Origin: Didymella arachidicola
Taxonomy: Eukaryota > Ascomycota > Dothideomycetes > Pleosporales > Didymellaceae
DNA: 64,000 bases
Direction of reading: 5' to 3'
NCBI GenBank assembly: GCA_016630955.3
Contig: CM049990.2
Location: 372,001-436,000 of the forward strand
Shown: positions 11,439 to 23,594 of the stretch, one piece after another
Numbering within the stretch: the first letter of the stretch is position 1
Layout: each line of letters starts with the position of its first letter
Notes under the pieces: model-generated
What the model was told of the DNA's origin: nothing
The model's database searches: none
Seen by the model: only the letters and a program-made list of their open reading frames with translations
Translations under genes and position numbers: made by a program

Positions 11439-11956
11439 ACGTCGACTACAACGGACTGGATTGCAGCGGTATTGAGACCAGGCTTCATTCTAGCGACGTA
11501 GATCTCTTGCTGAATAGTATTTAGTCCCTGAGATTAGTAATTCGGGGTTTGTATAGTTTAGAGAGCAGGACAAATGTTGTCATCGGCGAGTGAGAATCTG
11601 CACGCATATACAGTAGAATTCCCAAACTATCAGGGCATGGAACTCATCCCATATGATTCTAGATACTCCATCACTAAGTTCTGGCATCTCGTGGTTGACC
11701 ATGTAGAACGTAGCTCCGATCGTTTCATCCAACTCAATCACCGTACCGAGCCTCATAGATACGAAATGGTTGATTTCGTAGTACAAAAATTCGAACATAT
11801 CGTATGCATCAGGCTGTCGAGCTAGGAAGGCATCTGCAAGAGCTGGCTACGCAGGCGCCTCGGGCTTCCACTAACCATCGAGGTTAGTCTTGTCGAGTCA
11901 CAGCTTGAGCGGTGATACGTCCGAAGGCAGCGTATGCTCAACTGGCTTGTGATATA
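11439..11956. other. Intergenic, no gene seen
   Basis: About 500 bp between the F-box-like gene and the Tc1 element, with only short frames. Confidence 0.55.
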
Positions 11957-13312
11957 CAGTACTTAGCCAAAAGTCTGTTCGCCCGAAACGCACGGGCCAT
12001 AACTACCCCACAATCCTCTAGAGCAGCACCTTCTTTAACACTATAATACTCCATCCAGATGAGGTCTTTTGGCACTGAAATTTCGGGCGATCGTATGCGC
12101 GGGGGTGAATTATCAGAGGCGTAGCGAGTCTATTGCTTAGCGCAGGTTGAAGCTGGTGTGTCAACGTCTAAAGTTGCAGAAGCACTTTCCTGCACCCAAC
12201 GCTGCGTGCAGAAAACAGTTGCTCGATGGAAAGCCACCTCCAGCACCACGTCGCAAGCAAGAACAGGCCGGCCACCTATTTTGACTAGTAGAGATCATCG
12301 CCGGCTACGACGTTGTGCTCGCAAAAACCCTCAAATAGAGTACTCCAAGCTCATGGAGGAAGCCGGCCTACGAGACGTCGGGGCCACCCACCCACGAGTA
12401 TCACGTCGTACTGTTCAACGCGCCTTAGCCAATGAAGGTCTACGCAAGTTCAGAGCAAAGCGTAGACCAAAAATCAGTACGCTTACAGCTAAATCTCGTC
12501 TAGCTCTTGCTCATGCGTGGCAGGGGTTCAACTGGGGCAGGCAAGTCTTTAGGTTTAGCGACGAGTGCAGCGTTGCTCGTGGATCTGGCCACAACACCAC
12601 ATGGGTATGGCGATTACCAGAGGAGAAATGGTCTCACGAGATGGTGGAGGAGGTGAATACTGCTCGCCAATCTGCTCGTATGGTGTGGGCGTCGATATCG
12701 TTGACTCCGGGGGGTCGAGTTTGGCGTAGTCCTCTAGTGATTATGACTAGGGTCGAGGCAGCTGCACGGCGTGGGTATACGGCTCAAAGCTACCTGTGGG
12801 CATTGGAAGAAGGGCTCCTGCCCTACTACAGGCCCGGCGAGTGGTTTATGCAGGATAACGCACCTATCCATACTGCGCGTGCCTGTACGGAATGGTTAGA
12901 GATTCACGGGGTTGCCACAGTTGACTGGCCACCATATTCTCCAGACCTTAACCCAATTGAACACCTCTGGTGGGCGCTCAAGCAGAAGCTTCATAAACTT
13001 CACCCCGAGTTTGACTATATAAGCGGCTCTCAAGCTAACTGGGAGGCGTTTGAATTGGGTTTGCACGAGGCATGGGCTGCAATACCCGACTCACTTATCC
13101 GCCGACTGATTACGTCAATGCCACGACGCCTAGACGCTGTAAGACAAGCAAAGGGATATCAGACTCGATATCAAGTGTATTGCGATTTATTTATTACTTA
13201 AATTGTCTAAATTTGTCTACGTTGTGTGGGGTTATTCTACTTCAAAGTTGAGCTCGCAATGTTGGTGTAGTGGCTCGTGCGCCCGTGCGAACAGACTTTT
13301 GGCACCCGACTG
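11957..13312 (+). mobile_element. Complete Tc1/mariner element with 41-42 bp terminal inverted repeats
   Basis: The element starts CAGT and ends ACTG, with TA on both sides (11955-11956 and 13313-13314), the Tc1/mariner target duplication. Left arm 11957-11998 and right arm 13272-13312 share GCCAAAAGTCTGTTCG (one mismatch at most) plus CGCACG blocks. The 1356-bp element holds one transposase gene. Ends and duplication are intact, so it is not a deletion relic. Confidence 0.93.
12095..13201 (+). pseudogene. Tc1-like DD34E transposase with one premature stop
   Basis: The frame from ATG 12095 encodes 368 codon positions but has TAG at codon 10 (12122-12124); no other ATG precedes the conserved region. 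The N-terminal helix-turn-helix reads AGVSTSKVAEAL...CVQKTVARWK and then GRPP. The catalytic core shows FSDECSV (first Asp), MQDNAPIHTA (second Asp) and WPPYSPDLNPIEHLWWALK (Glu), i.e. the DD34E pattern. Apart from the stop the frame is open to 13201, so the loss is recent. A CAG-to-TAG change would explain it and would be a CpA-to-TpA transition of the RIP kind. Translation from the internal ATG at about codon 85 would lack the DNA-binding domain. Confidence 0.9.
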
Positions 13313-13996
13313 TAAGTGGCTCGCAATCGTGACCATCCCTCTAGGGCGACTGCACATCGTGTTCACAGGCAGCTAGACTAAAGACAAACAGCTACCAAGT
13401 CATCTGCAGCTGACGCATGCTGAGTCTGTTTATATCGCATGCCTCTCTGGCGCGCCACTCTGAGACTTATATACCCGCTTGAAGATGAGTCGACAAGAGA
13501 TCGTCGTAAGATCTTTTTGAAAAAGGGGGTAACGACAGATCAGCGGCAGTTAGGGTATGTGACTATGTCTGTCGCTCATCGAAATTTATCCGCCCATGCA
13601 ATAATGCAGCAATGATGTTCACCGGGCAATGTGGTCTGTTCAGTGGCGTCGGGCATAAACACGTCGTGGTACAGAAGCAATCAAAAAAGGATTGGAATTG
13701 CGTCTTTCCCGACGGGCTTTCGTACGATTTATTGCAAATGCAGAATTCGGTTGCTGCCACAATCATGGACACTATAGTAAGCCTCGACACCATACCCCGA
13801 CAGCACATCCATCATATTTCGTGTGTGTCATGTCTGGCTTTAGGAAGACGAAGTCGTTACAACATCCTGCCGATCATCACAAGCATCCTTTCTTCATTGC
13901 CCCAGTTGAAAGTGTGATAATTTACCCAATTGCACGGGGCCTTCCACCAGTTAGGCTTAGGGCGTTCGAAGACTACTCATAACCCGACACAAGAAA
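13313..13996. other. Intergenic, no gene seen
   Basis: Between the Tc1 element and the nuclease pseudogene; short frames only. Confidence 0.55.
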
Positions 13997-16181
13997 TCAG
14001 TCCCCTGTCAGATCGATGCACTCGGCAACGGCCGTGGTTAGTCGCCGATCTGTCCTAATCGGAGCAGTTTGCTCGGTAGCAGCAAGTGGACTCGATGCGA
14101 AATACCGCATACGCGCATTGCGAATCTCCTCAAGCGCATTTGGGTGGCTACCATGGGTCCTACCGTCGCTGGAAGCATCGTCGCTGATTCTTGTGGCGGC
14201 TGTCGTCGTCGTGAACACTCGGGTTGTAGCGTTTCGGGGAGGTCTCGCAGTTCTCGGGGTTCGAGACATACCCGTAGCTGTCGAAGGGACTGTAATGCCA
14301 ATGCCTTGCTGGATTGGATCTACGTCCGCAGGCTGCATTCTCAAGCTGATTGCACGAGTCAGATCGTTATCTCTACCCTCTGACGACTCCGGGTAGCCAA
14401 GATCCACTGTAACATCTAGCAGATTTTGCGCCGACAGCAAGTGCTGAAGCGTCCGTACTGGAGGAAGACACAAACCCAGCTCATCGTCTGAATCTGGCAA
14501 CTCAACAACCTCGCGACTAGTAAAAGGACTGCTGATTTGTGCGTGGATGCGAAGATCTTGGACGAGCTATTCGACTCATGTCTTTGCCGCCTGCTGGAGC
14601 GCTGATGGCGTTGTGTGGCAGCCCACCTTCTGGCGGTGGCTGGGGGTTATCTTCTGCCTGAACAGTCTTGGAACTTTTTTGTTTCTTCCTTGCGGGTGAC
14701 GTTGATGGCTTGCACTTTAAAGCCTTCTGCTTGGGTGCAGCTAGTAATGGATCGAACACATCTTCCGGAAGCGTCCGATGCAGCACGAAAGCTGGGAAAT
14801 AGTCGCATTCGACACGATACTCGGAATTGAAGGGGATGTCTCTTTTACCGTCCCACATCCCTTCACGCTCTCCACCCTCGAGATCTTCTCTACGCAAGGT
14901 GGTGACGCCAAAGGGCGAGAACGTAATCTTTCGTTCAAGAGAACGCACCGCCATGACTTCTTCGCTCTTGCTTGCGCGCTGCTTTTTGCACCTGATCCCG
15001 TGCACCAATTCCTTCGGTTGGGCAGCGCTTCTTAGCAACAATGCACGTGAGAGCAAAACTGGTCCCACCCAATTCATATACAATCGTCCCCAAATGTTGA
15101 AGCGACTACTGGTAACCTCGAGCAACTTCAACTCGTCAATTAGTCGTGGAATTGTGAGATCTAGCTCCCTTTTCGTCACCAGAAGCTCATCGCTTGTGAC
15201 TTTGGGTCGGTAATACTTCTGGAGGATCTTGAAGTCGGGGAAGTTGGGCGGTATGTGCAGATTCCGCGTGCGCGGCTTTGCTTGAAGGAAGGCAGCGAGG
15301 CGATAACTCCGCCCTACGCAGTCAGAAAGACTGCGGCACAAACAAAAACTGTGCGAGATGTCCGTCTCTCGTAGCACTCAAGGCTGTCGCTGCTCCACCA
15401 CCACGCAGGCCAACTTCGTTGTAGTCGCCTCCAGCGAGCATAGCGAATAGCACGAAGCTCTCGCGATCTAGGACGAGCTTCTCTTTCAGCTTTTGCGCTC
15501 TGACAATGCGAACCGTTTTGCCAGATTTCCTGGTGTTCTCCTTGCCGCGGTCCGCATTTCCCTTCTCTTTAGCAACCCGATCATCGTGAATCCAGAAGCT
15601 ACAGCCGAACATTAGGCAATCCGAATCTTGAGACCATACCGCATCAACGAGGCCCAGACTCTGCAAGCGGGCACATTCGGCCTCCGCCTCGCCAGGTGCT
15701 TCTTGCTACGGTATGCCGAAGCAGCGCAGCACTTCTTTCAGTAATCTAAGTTTCTCGTAATCAATCTTTCGCCCGCCGCTCCTGCCACGTTTAGCGGGCA
15801 CACCAGGACCATCGAACACAACGATAAGCTGGATGTTGATGGTCAGCAATTTGCAGATGCGCCAGAACATGGCCTTCTCGATGCCTTGAAACGCTTGCTC
15901 GCCAGAAGCTATTCAAGTCAGCGTCACAATACCAGCCAGTAGCAACACGTACAGTCACGAATAGCGTAGACCTGCCCTTGAGTGAGGTTATTAAATCGCC
16001 AATCAGCCTCGTCGACAGCAATTCTGAGAGGCTTGCCATGTTCTTTGAAGTGATCTTCTGCCAGTCGAGCGATTGGTATGACTTCCTCATAGTCTCGAAT
16101 GACATTCCACAGCCTCAAGAAGATTAGCAGGTGTTATGGAAGCCGTGGAGACGACCCTAGAGCTTACTCGGGAAATCCCAT
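13997..16181 (-). pseudogene. XPG/GEN1-like structure-specific nuclease, broken
   Basis: Exons start at 16181-16168 (MGFPE), 16113-15953 and 15908 onward, with clean GT-AG introns. The N domain reads ELWNVIRD and RIAVDEADWRF, then VVFDGPGVPAKRGR. The I domain reads EAPGEAEAECARLQ, DAVWSQDSDCLMFG and AMLAGGDYN, the acidic metal-binding motifs of the XPG/FEN/GEN1 family. Damage: TAG at 15708-15706 just before the EAPGEAEAE motif, where a Trp is usual; a frame change near 15350; and another near 14510. The tail (IDLTGD at the end) resembles GEN1-type proteins of Dothideomycetes. Three lesions make a functional Holliday-junction or flap nuclease unlikely unless the assembly is wrong. Confidence 0.75.
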
Positions 16182-16548
16182 GACGTATCGAGACAGCTAG
16201 CCTGGTGGGACCGGCGCTGGATGGACGCGTCTTAGCGCGTTGTTTCGTGTTCAGGTAAATTTCGACGCGATGCGAGGCTGCTGAATATCCAGTAGTGCGA
16301 TCCACCGTCACGCGTCGCTCATTGTGTTCTAAAGTAAGTGTGCTTCGTTGACAATACTGATATACAACGCTACCCCTATTATTTGGTTAGTGTAGCTGAC
16401 GAACGCGTGTCGCCGTCGTAATAAACGGCGTGGCGCTAAAGTGTTCAACGCGACTTGACGTCTCAGTGCGCGTACCGTCTCACCGTTGCAACTTTGATCA
16501 TAGATTCAATCATTTAGCGTCCGAACGTCTGTGGAACGACCCTATGTA
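16182..16548. other. Intergenic, no gene seen
   Basis: Spacer between the nuclease pseudogene promoter side and the 3' end of the Zn2Cys6 gene. Confidence 0.55.
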
Positions 16549-19355
16549 CTAGAATGCACACTTCCAACTAGCAGCCTCATTAAGCTGCTCAAGGCCATGC
16601 CAAGTTCCCGCCTCCAGGAAAGATCTCATCTCCTTCAACTTTTCCTCTGCGCCCTTACGCTTTTGTCTTAACGCATCCCCTAGGATCTTTGCCGCTGTCA
16701 TAGCCATATCAGATTTCCTCCCTAGATACCACAGTGCTTGTACACAGTCCTCTGCTCGTTGGAAGGCTTCTTCTGACTCAGAGTAACCGTTCACTGAGAA
16801 GGATCGGAATCCGTGTTCAGACTCAAGCATGACCACCCCAGCTTTCGCAAACGCACGAATCAACACAGCGGTCCAAGGTTCTGTCAACAAAGCCCCCTCA
16901 TTCAAGGCAAAATGGAACTCTCCCGATCGTGCAAACGAAGCATCCTCTCGTGGGCACGAGCACCGCGCCAAATTTGAAAGAACTTGACAATTGCTCCTCC
17001 GAAAGCAGGCTACAAAATCTGTTGAAATCCGAAGCATCTGTTGCATCTCGAGGCCAAAATCGGAATCATCTACAATCTCGATGAGATCTGCCAGAAGCAA
17101 AGTAGCGAGGTGCCAGTGCCCGGTCAGGCAGATGTACCACGACTGGATTCGCGCTGGTAAACTATCATGCTGCTGAATGCAATCGCTGATGAAGGGAGCA
17201 TACAGTCTCTCCCAATGTTCGCATACGCTGAGAGCTGCTTTGATGGAACGCTCGACTCTCTCACCGCGGCAGCCGCGAGACAGCAGGGTCTGAATCCGAG
17301 TGACTTTGCGGAAGAGAAGGACTTTTACTGGAGCTGCATCACAAAGGAGCGCTGCAGCCTGTTTAAATGAGCATGGCCAACGAACAAGGTTTTGCTGCAG
17401 CCGACTTCGTTGATGAGCGAAGAGATGGAAATCCCAGACACCCTCGGTACTTCTCGGCATGACTGAACCCATATCGAGATGCGTCTGATCGGCTGTATAC
17501 ACGTTGCTATCCTCGTCAGACAAGACCAGAGGCCGCTTGTGCATAGCTGAGGATAAGGTGTCGAACATGACCCCGAGCCAGAACAGCAAATCGACTGTAG
17601 CACGGTCCGCATCATCGACTCGGCCTGCAGAAGGCCTATACTGTTTCCCTCGTCGGTTTGGTCGGGCTTTATGAGTCGGCGTATTTGCGCACATCGCCAT
17701 CCGTGAACGGAGAGAGTGAATTAGGCGGACGCCTTTCTCCAAATGTACAGGAGGGTCTTCGGCACTGATCGCGAGATTCAGCTTGGCCATCAAGTCCTCG
17801 CACTGTTCCACTGTGTCATTGCCTAAACTCCTTGCCGCGGATCCAAGATTTGCTGTTTCTGGAGCTTTCTCCGTTCCATTTTGCGAATCGTGCGGGCGCT
17901 GCGTCAAAGAGAACACAATTTGCGCAAGTACAAGCCGGAATGACTCAATATCTCCAGCTTCTTGCAGCGCCTTGCGTGCCTCATTCCATGCAGCGATTTG
18001 CATCGTCCTATCAAACGCCACGCCATTCCAAGAAGCATCAGCGGTTTGACCCGTGAAGACTTCCGGATTCCCGCCATGGTCGTAGGGATACTTTGCTCGA
18101 CTTCGTTCGGATGTTTGTGCCCACTGCGTTGCAAATGAAAATATCGCCGAATTGAGCGCTTTTCCAGCTGCCCTATCTTCCTGGAAAGTAAGTTGTCTTC
18201 CTCTGATGGAGGATGCCAGACGGTCAAGCCGGAAAACGCGATGGTACATGCGGTTCCAGTCTGGTCCACCCTCGTGCGCAGACGAGATATCCGCTTTCAG
18301 AGTATAAGGGCAGGTTGTTTCGGTGAGCCAGCAGGACAAGGCATTCTCGAAACTGTCGTGATATATCTTCAGCAATCCCTCTCTCAGAATCGACTTGTTC
18401 GCAGAGGACACAAACTCGGCTGCAAACGATATGGCTGGGCAAGGAAGCGCACCGTTTGAGAGCGACACCGATGAGCTGCGGCGCCTGCGTTTGTATCCTG
18501 TGCGCATAACAGCACCATCCACTTTCAAATCAGGTTCCCTCTGGTGTGAATCGTCACTTTGATCGCGGAACAGCCTTCCTGCTTCTACTGTCTCCTGAGC
18601 GTTTGCGGGTGTCTCCAGGGACGAACCCTGCCCTGAGTCATCTGTCAAAGGGCTCGCGTCGTCCTCAAATACATCACTAAACCGTCCTAGATGCTCTCTT
18701 GCAGAGAGATCGATAGTATCGTACCAGATTGCAGGCGTCGATCGTTGCTCACTTGCGGATGATGTGTCCACCTGCGACGACGGGACACCTGGGAAGTCCC
18801 CAAAGGTCATACCTAGCTGCGGGGGGCTAATCGAACTGCCACAGCTGGTAGCATTTGATCGATTTGTGGCTCCTGTGTGTCGATTCTGCGATAAAGATCC
18901 ACCGGCGTTCCGTAACGCAGTCACGGTGTTACTGTTCGTTCGGCGACGTTTCGCCGGCGGAGCCGGATTTGGCGGAGCCTGCGTGGCCTGCGAAACTCTT
19001 TGCGAGCGAAGCCACTCGAAAGTACAGCTCTTCTTTGTCTTCTCACAATTACTACAGGCTGCTAAAGGTCCGTAGACATCTGTATGGTCAATCCTGTGCA
19101 GCGCCGCCTTCAGAGCGAATGCAGCTCACCACTGTAGTGAAAGACACTCGGGTGATCTCCCGATTTGCTTGCATCCAGCAAAGAGTCCTCGAGGATTGCT
19201 GCGTCACAAGCACGCTTGCCTCGTCGGCATTGATCGCAGCACCGGTTCTGTTTCCTGCTCGTCTTCGAAGGTTTTGGAGCACTCATCGCCGGAGGCGTGG
19301 GCGATGTCCATGCATAATCAAGGAACGACTTTGGCTGTACATCAACGAAATTCAT
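16549..19355 (-). CDS. Zn2Cys6 transcription factor, RosA/NosA-like
   Basis: Exon 1 (19355-19130) and exon 2 (19079-16549) join across a 50-nt intron to give 918 residues. The zinc cluster is split by an insert: CCDQCRRGKRACDA in exon 1, then about 30 residues including HPSVFHYSDVYGPLA, then CSNCEKTKKSC in exon 2. This extended cluster, and the start MNFVDVQPKSFLDYAW, match my memory of the RosA/NosA regulators of sexual development in Aspergillus. A Ser-rich linker, a basic KRRRR patch at about residue 280-285 and a long helical fungal-specific region follow. It is nuclear by family. It is intact, unlike both neighbours. Assignment to RosA/NosA rather than a general C6 factor is moderately sure. 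Confidence 0.85.
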
Positions 19356-20213
19356 ACTTGCATATCGGATTGTACGTCGGAAATAGGAAAGCGAAAGAGA
19401 GCGGCGTACAGAGCAGCGAAAATAGCTCCCACGCCGCTGACACTTCCCATGCACAACCCCGCGCGAGCAGCTTACAAGGTTAAGTCTCAGTGGGTCCACG
19501 CTCCAATAGGGATTTGCGGGGAAAGCTAATGCACGGCTAAGCCCACCTTCCACGCATTCTACGGCTGTTCGCGAGATGGAAGTTCCATCATGGAACAATG
19601 ATGCAAAGTTCTAGTGATCGGTGTTGAGCTACGCTACGACACGGAAGTTGGGAATTACCCTGGCTAAGGGCTCACGATCAATTCCCATGCTTTGATCACA
19701 GGTATACGTATTGTGGGTGGGTCGTGAGGTGGCACACACGTAATGTAAGTTTTACAGCTTCCTACAGGTCAAGGCTGGATTAGCTAGCATAGAATGCAGT
19801 CTTGTTTGGCTCAGATGATATACACCCTTTCGGTCCTACCCCTGCTTCCGTTTACCACTCACAAAACTTATGCCTGTAACCACAGTAGTTCCATACTGGA
19901 TCGTTGTCTGTGCGCGTTATCGGTCCAATCCAAGTACTTCCGCTGATCTATCCGCGACATGTGGGCTCAAAGCGCCGGACGAATCCACTGCGCGCTGTTC
20001 AAACTTTCTCAGTTGCGGTGACCACATGCGAGCCGAAGAGAAGGGCTCATGTTGGCACAAGGAACCTACTGTATAGTCGCTGGGTTGTGAGAATCAGTCA
20101 AGCTCACATGGAACACTACAAGAGTAACACAAAACTGTTATCTGCGAACGGCTATCGCTGATCAAACCTGCGGTGTGCCCAACGCACTGTCAACCCTGAG
20201 CCTTCTTTTCGCC
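19356..20213. other. Intergenic, no gene seen
   Basis: Promoter side of the Zn2Cys6 gene and 3' side of the beta-lactamase-like pseudogene. No gene seen. Confidence 0.55.
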
Positions 20214-21555
20214 TCAGGCATCCAGAGCCTGGTACACCTGTCCCTCAACGTCGAACCACAGACCGAGGACTTTGGCATCAGCGAATGGGAGTATCTGACT
20301 ACAGATGATGCCGCCGACCCCCTTCTCGCGATCAGCCCACCACCACCAGTTCGGGAGACCTGCCCAGAAGCCGGTACCCTTCGACCTGCCCGTCGGACCT
20401 CCGTTCGACAACATAAACGTCAATCCCCAGCCTTGAGGAGGATTTCCCTCGACTGGATAGATCTCGGATAAGGGATTCGTGAGATCCGGTTTGGCAGCCG
20501 GAATGCCTTGACGAGCGAAGTTGGGGAACTTCTCAACCTGGTTTGAGAACATCGTATCTACTGTTGCCTTATCTAGCAACTTTACGCCGGTTGTTGGTGA
20601 CGTTCCATCATTCAATAGCGTTGCAATGATTTCTGCACTGTTCAGCGAACTTGTTCCGAGCGCACCGAACATCGGACGACTTACGCGCGTAGTCCGAAGG
20701 CCTTGCGAAACAGCCTCCACCTCCACTGTTCAGGACGTTGTTTACCTCTGAAGATTCAACAGTCAAAGGTCTGCGTAGAAGATGATCGCGCGAGATGAGG
20801 GAGCCATCCTGTGTGCGATGATTCATGTATGCGAGTTGCTTCTTCATCTCAGGAGTCGGGAAAAAGGAGATATTCTTCAGCCCCAAGGGCGCAAAGATGT
20901 TCTTGTGGCAGTAGTCATTCAGAGACAGCCCAGTGACGCGCTCGAGTGCGATGCCAGCAAAGTCAATGTTCATACCGTACTCCCATCCTTCCCCAGGTTG
21001 GAACAGCAATGGTTGCAGGATGTCCTTCATGTAGCAGGAGAACTCATCAGACCCATAGGCTGAGAGTAGTCACGTAATCGCTCATTGAAGAATGAGTAAC
21101 CGAAGCCCGCTAAATCTGGTCAGCCTTGACAGCTTCAGACATGTTTTGGAACGCCATCGCTACGTACCAGTGTGGGTGAGCAGCATCCTCAGGGTAATCT
21201 TCTTGTTCTTGGGCACCAGCTTACCATCCTTCTGCAATACCTGCAGATTCTTGAGTTCAGGAATCAAGTTCTCGATCTCGTCTCCATCGTCCAAGCGAAG
21301 CTTTCCACGTTCTACCAGCTGCATGCATGCAAGGCCAGCAATCATCTTGGTACAAGACGCGATCCAAAAGACGTTCTCCAAAGTCATTGTGTCCGATGAA
21401 TTGACACCTCGCTAACCCGCAGCGTGCGCAAATAGCTCTTTACCATCTTTGCCGACTACCACGACACTTGCTCCAGGGATATCGGTCTTCGGATCGGCGA
21501 CAGCATCTTCAACAGTCTTCCTGAGGTTTTTGAGAATGTCTTCGGAAAGCGGCAT
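20214..21555 (-). pseudogene. Serine beta-lactamase-like (class C/esterase family) gene, broken
   Basis: Exons 21555-21168, 21109-20685 and 20632-20214 are joined by two canonical introns. The protein has WIASCTKM (the SxxK nucleophile motif), EYGMN (YxN motif) and a C-terminal GRSKGTGFWAGLPN region. These mark the beta-lactamase/penicillin-binding-like serine hydrolases, which in fungi include transesterases such as LovD. Codon 48 is TAG (21414-21412), and one base is missing near 21047, where LDEF would be expected, shifting the frame. Both lesions lie in otherwise well preserved coding sequence, so inactivation looks recent. The substrate is unknown. Confidence 0.75.
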
Positions 21556-22434
21556 TATGCTTGTTTGTAAAGCGGTGAACAAATTTTGGAGGTAGTTACA
21601 TCAAGGTCCTCAAAAGTGGCTTGGGTACAGCCTCATCTTCAGCTAGGAATGCGCCCCGCAAATAGTGAGGGGTCTGAGCCAGCGACCCCGCGCCTGCAGC
21701 TTGACAACTACTTCTCGCACGAAAGGATCATTTATGAGAACCATCTCACTTTATGTCGATCACTGCGGTTGAACCCAAGAATGAACGCTCGGAATCTGCC
21801 AAAGAGTGTCGGGCAACGTTAGCGCGTATACCTGCGACTTCCCCAGAGCAGAACGCCGTACCCATCTCTAGGCTTTATCATGTTGTTTCGACCTATGCCT
21901 AACTAAAGCTCGAATTGCATAGAACCTGATCGTCTCCTCACATCCCCGTCGACACCAGGCGCGAAATTGACCAATATCACACGAACATCAGAAATGCGAT
22001 CAAGTCATGGCGGTCTGATCTTTGGCTACTGGACTTGTCGTGTCAAACATGCCGCAACACAATGCAGTCCGTACTCGAGCTCGGAAGCACGTCCTCTGCA
22101 AGCATGCGGCGCCATAGGCCGTTTCTGATGTGGCATCAAGACAGCAAGAAAGTTGTAGTTTACATCTAGTGCGCAAGGTCTTGATCACAGCAAAGAGAGG
22201 ATGGCCATGTAAACGTAACGCTTACTACCATATGAAGGACGCTCTGAGCGTTCTTCCCAAGAGTCTAATGGACTATAGACAACGCAAAGACAGAAAAGAT
22301 GAAGACGGGCTCATTGAGGGCATCCGTCAGGTCAGATTGGCCGCAGAAACGCAATGAAGGAACGGCTACTGTGAAGTCTACCTACAGGTCCATCTCATGC
22401 CAACAGTCAACCATCAGGGAGCATCTGCAGCGTG
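21556..22434. other. Intergenic, no gene seen
   Basis: No gene recognised in about 880 bp. An upstream exon of the next hypothetical gene could lie here. Confidence 0.5.
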
Positions 22435-23160
22435 ATGCACGGACGAACCTCGGGTATCATGTTGGCGCCGGCACTGCGATATGCCTGCGAGCGCAACGAA
22501 AAATATATGGAGGCCAAGGCGAAGGGCCTGAGCATTTGGGTTCAGATGCCTACTCAAACGGACGAGAAATTTCATACTAATGCGGCGGACAACTTTGTGA
22601 AGTTACCGGACTTCCGCACACGCTTACTGTTTAAGAACATCGACTTGAATACGTATGAGAGTATCGGGAAGGTTACTGAGTGTACGTTGACGGATGTGTC
22701 CGGAGCTCAGAAGGGTCGGGTCAAGAAGAAGGACCAAATCCTTGACACTACGAACAAAGCCGACCACACCCGCCTTACAAGCCAGGATCCGGACCATCAC
22801 GTCAAGCTCATGCTCAACGCAATCGAAAAGGGCTCGACCTTCAGAACCCAGATCGAACAAAATCTGGAAACCATTGATGGAAACTCTTCTACCGCACCCG
22901 CATCTGGCCAGACAGGAACTTCTCCTATGCACCACATGGGCAAACTCACACCAAAGAACAACCCCACCAACTACTTTGCAGACACAGAACAAGTCGCCCC
23001 TTCACCATCTGCAACGGTGCCTGCTCTCGGTCCTTCTACGGACAATGGACATCAGGCCGCAAGCCCACTACCCGGTGCCGCGCGCTACCATGTGGAGCCG
23101 AAGCACCAACAACAGCCCTCGAGCCACGCAGCACTAGCACAACGGGCCAATGCGACGTGA
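22435..23160 (+). CDS. Hypothetical protein, weakly supported
   Basis: An open frame of 241 residues starts at ATG 22435. Its composition is polar and charged: a Lys/Asp-rich middle (GRVKKKDQILDTTNK) and a Pro/Ser/His-rich end. No domain, signal peptide or membrane segment is seen. Frame length and the lack of a better overlapping frame are the only support. Part of the true gene may lie in unseen exons, and a second short frame starting at ATG 23159 could belong to a downstream exon or to nothing. Function unknown. Confidence 0.35.
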   Translation: MHGRTSGIMLAPALRYACERNEKYMEAKAKGLSIWVQMPTQTDEKFHTNAADNFVKLPDFRTRLLFKNIDLNTYESIGKVTECTLTDVSGAQKGRVKKKDQILDTTNKADHTRLTSQDPDHHVKLMLNAIEKGSTFRTQIEQNLETIDGNSSTAPASGQTGTSPMHHMGKLTPKNNPTNYFADTEQVAPSPSATVPALGPSTDNGHQAASPLPGAARYHVEPKHQQQPSSHAALAQRANAT

Positions 23161-23594
23161 TGGAAACTACGGCGCGGACCCAGAGTACGTTTGCTTCACT
23201 CTGGGCCATCTCGTCGGGAGTGCTGACAGGAGTTGCACAAACACCACAGCTCATTCCTCCGGAGCCCTCGTGGGTCACTGCAGATCCACTCGTCACGCGC
23301 AAAGGTTGGTAGCAGGACCATGTGTTTAGTGACAATCTGAGCGTGCATATGAAGAGGGCGTTGACACAGGTGCAGGAGGGGTGTGGACTGATGTTCATGA
23401 GTATCTTGTTTTCAGCCATTTACATTACCAATCTGCTGTTCGGGGGCGAAGCACAAAAGCGTCCTGCCACAATGATAGCGGATTATTGCTATCAATACCA
23501 CCGCGCTCTCAGAAAACCAGGACTGTACACCCCAACCCTCAAACATGCCCACGCTAAACGCCTGACCCGAATGCCTACAACCCACTAATAACTC
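23161..23594. other. Intergenic, doubtful short frames
   Basis: Holds a short frame with one hydrophobic stretch (LMFMSILFSAIYITNLLF) on the plus strand, with no recognisable relatives. Not called as a gene. Confidence 0.4.

Noticed and set aside
12158..13201. Transposase start at GTG 12158
   Set aside because: GTG is not a normal nuclear start here, and the conserved helix-turn-helix sequence continues upstream to ATG 12095 through one TAG; it is better read as a broken gene.
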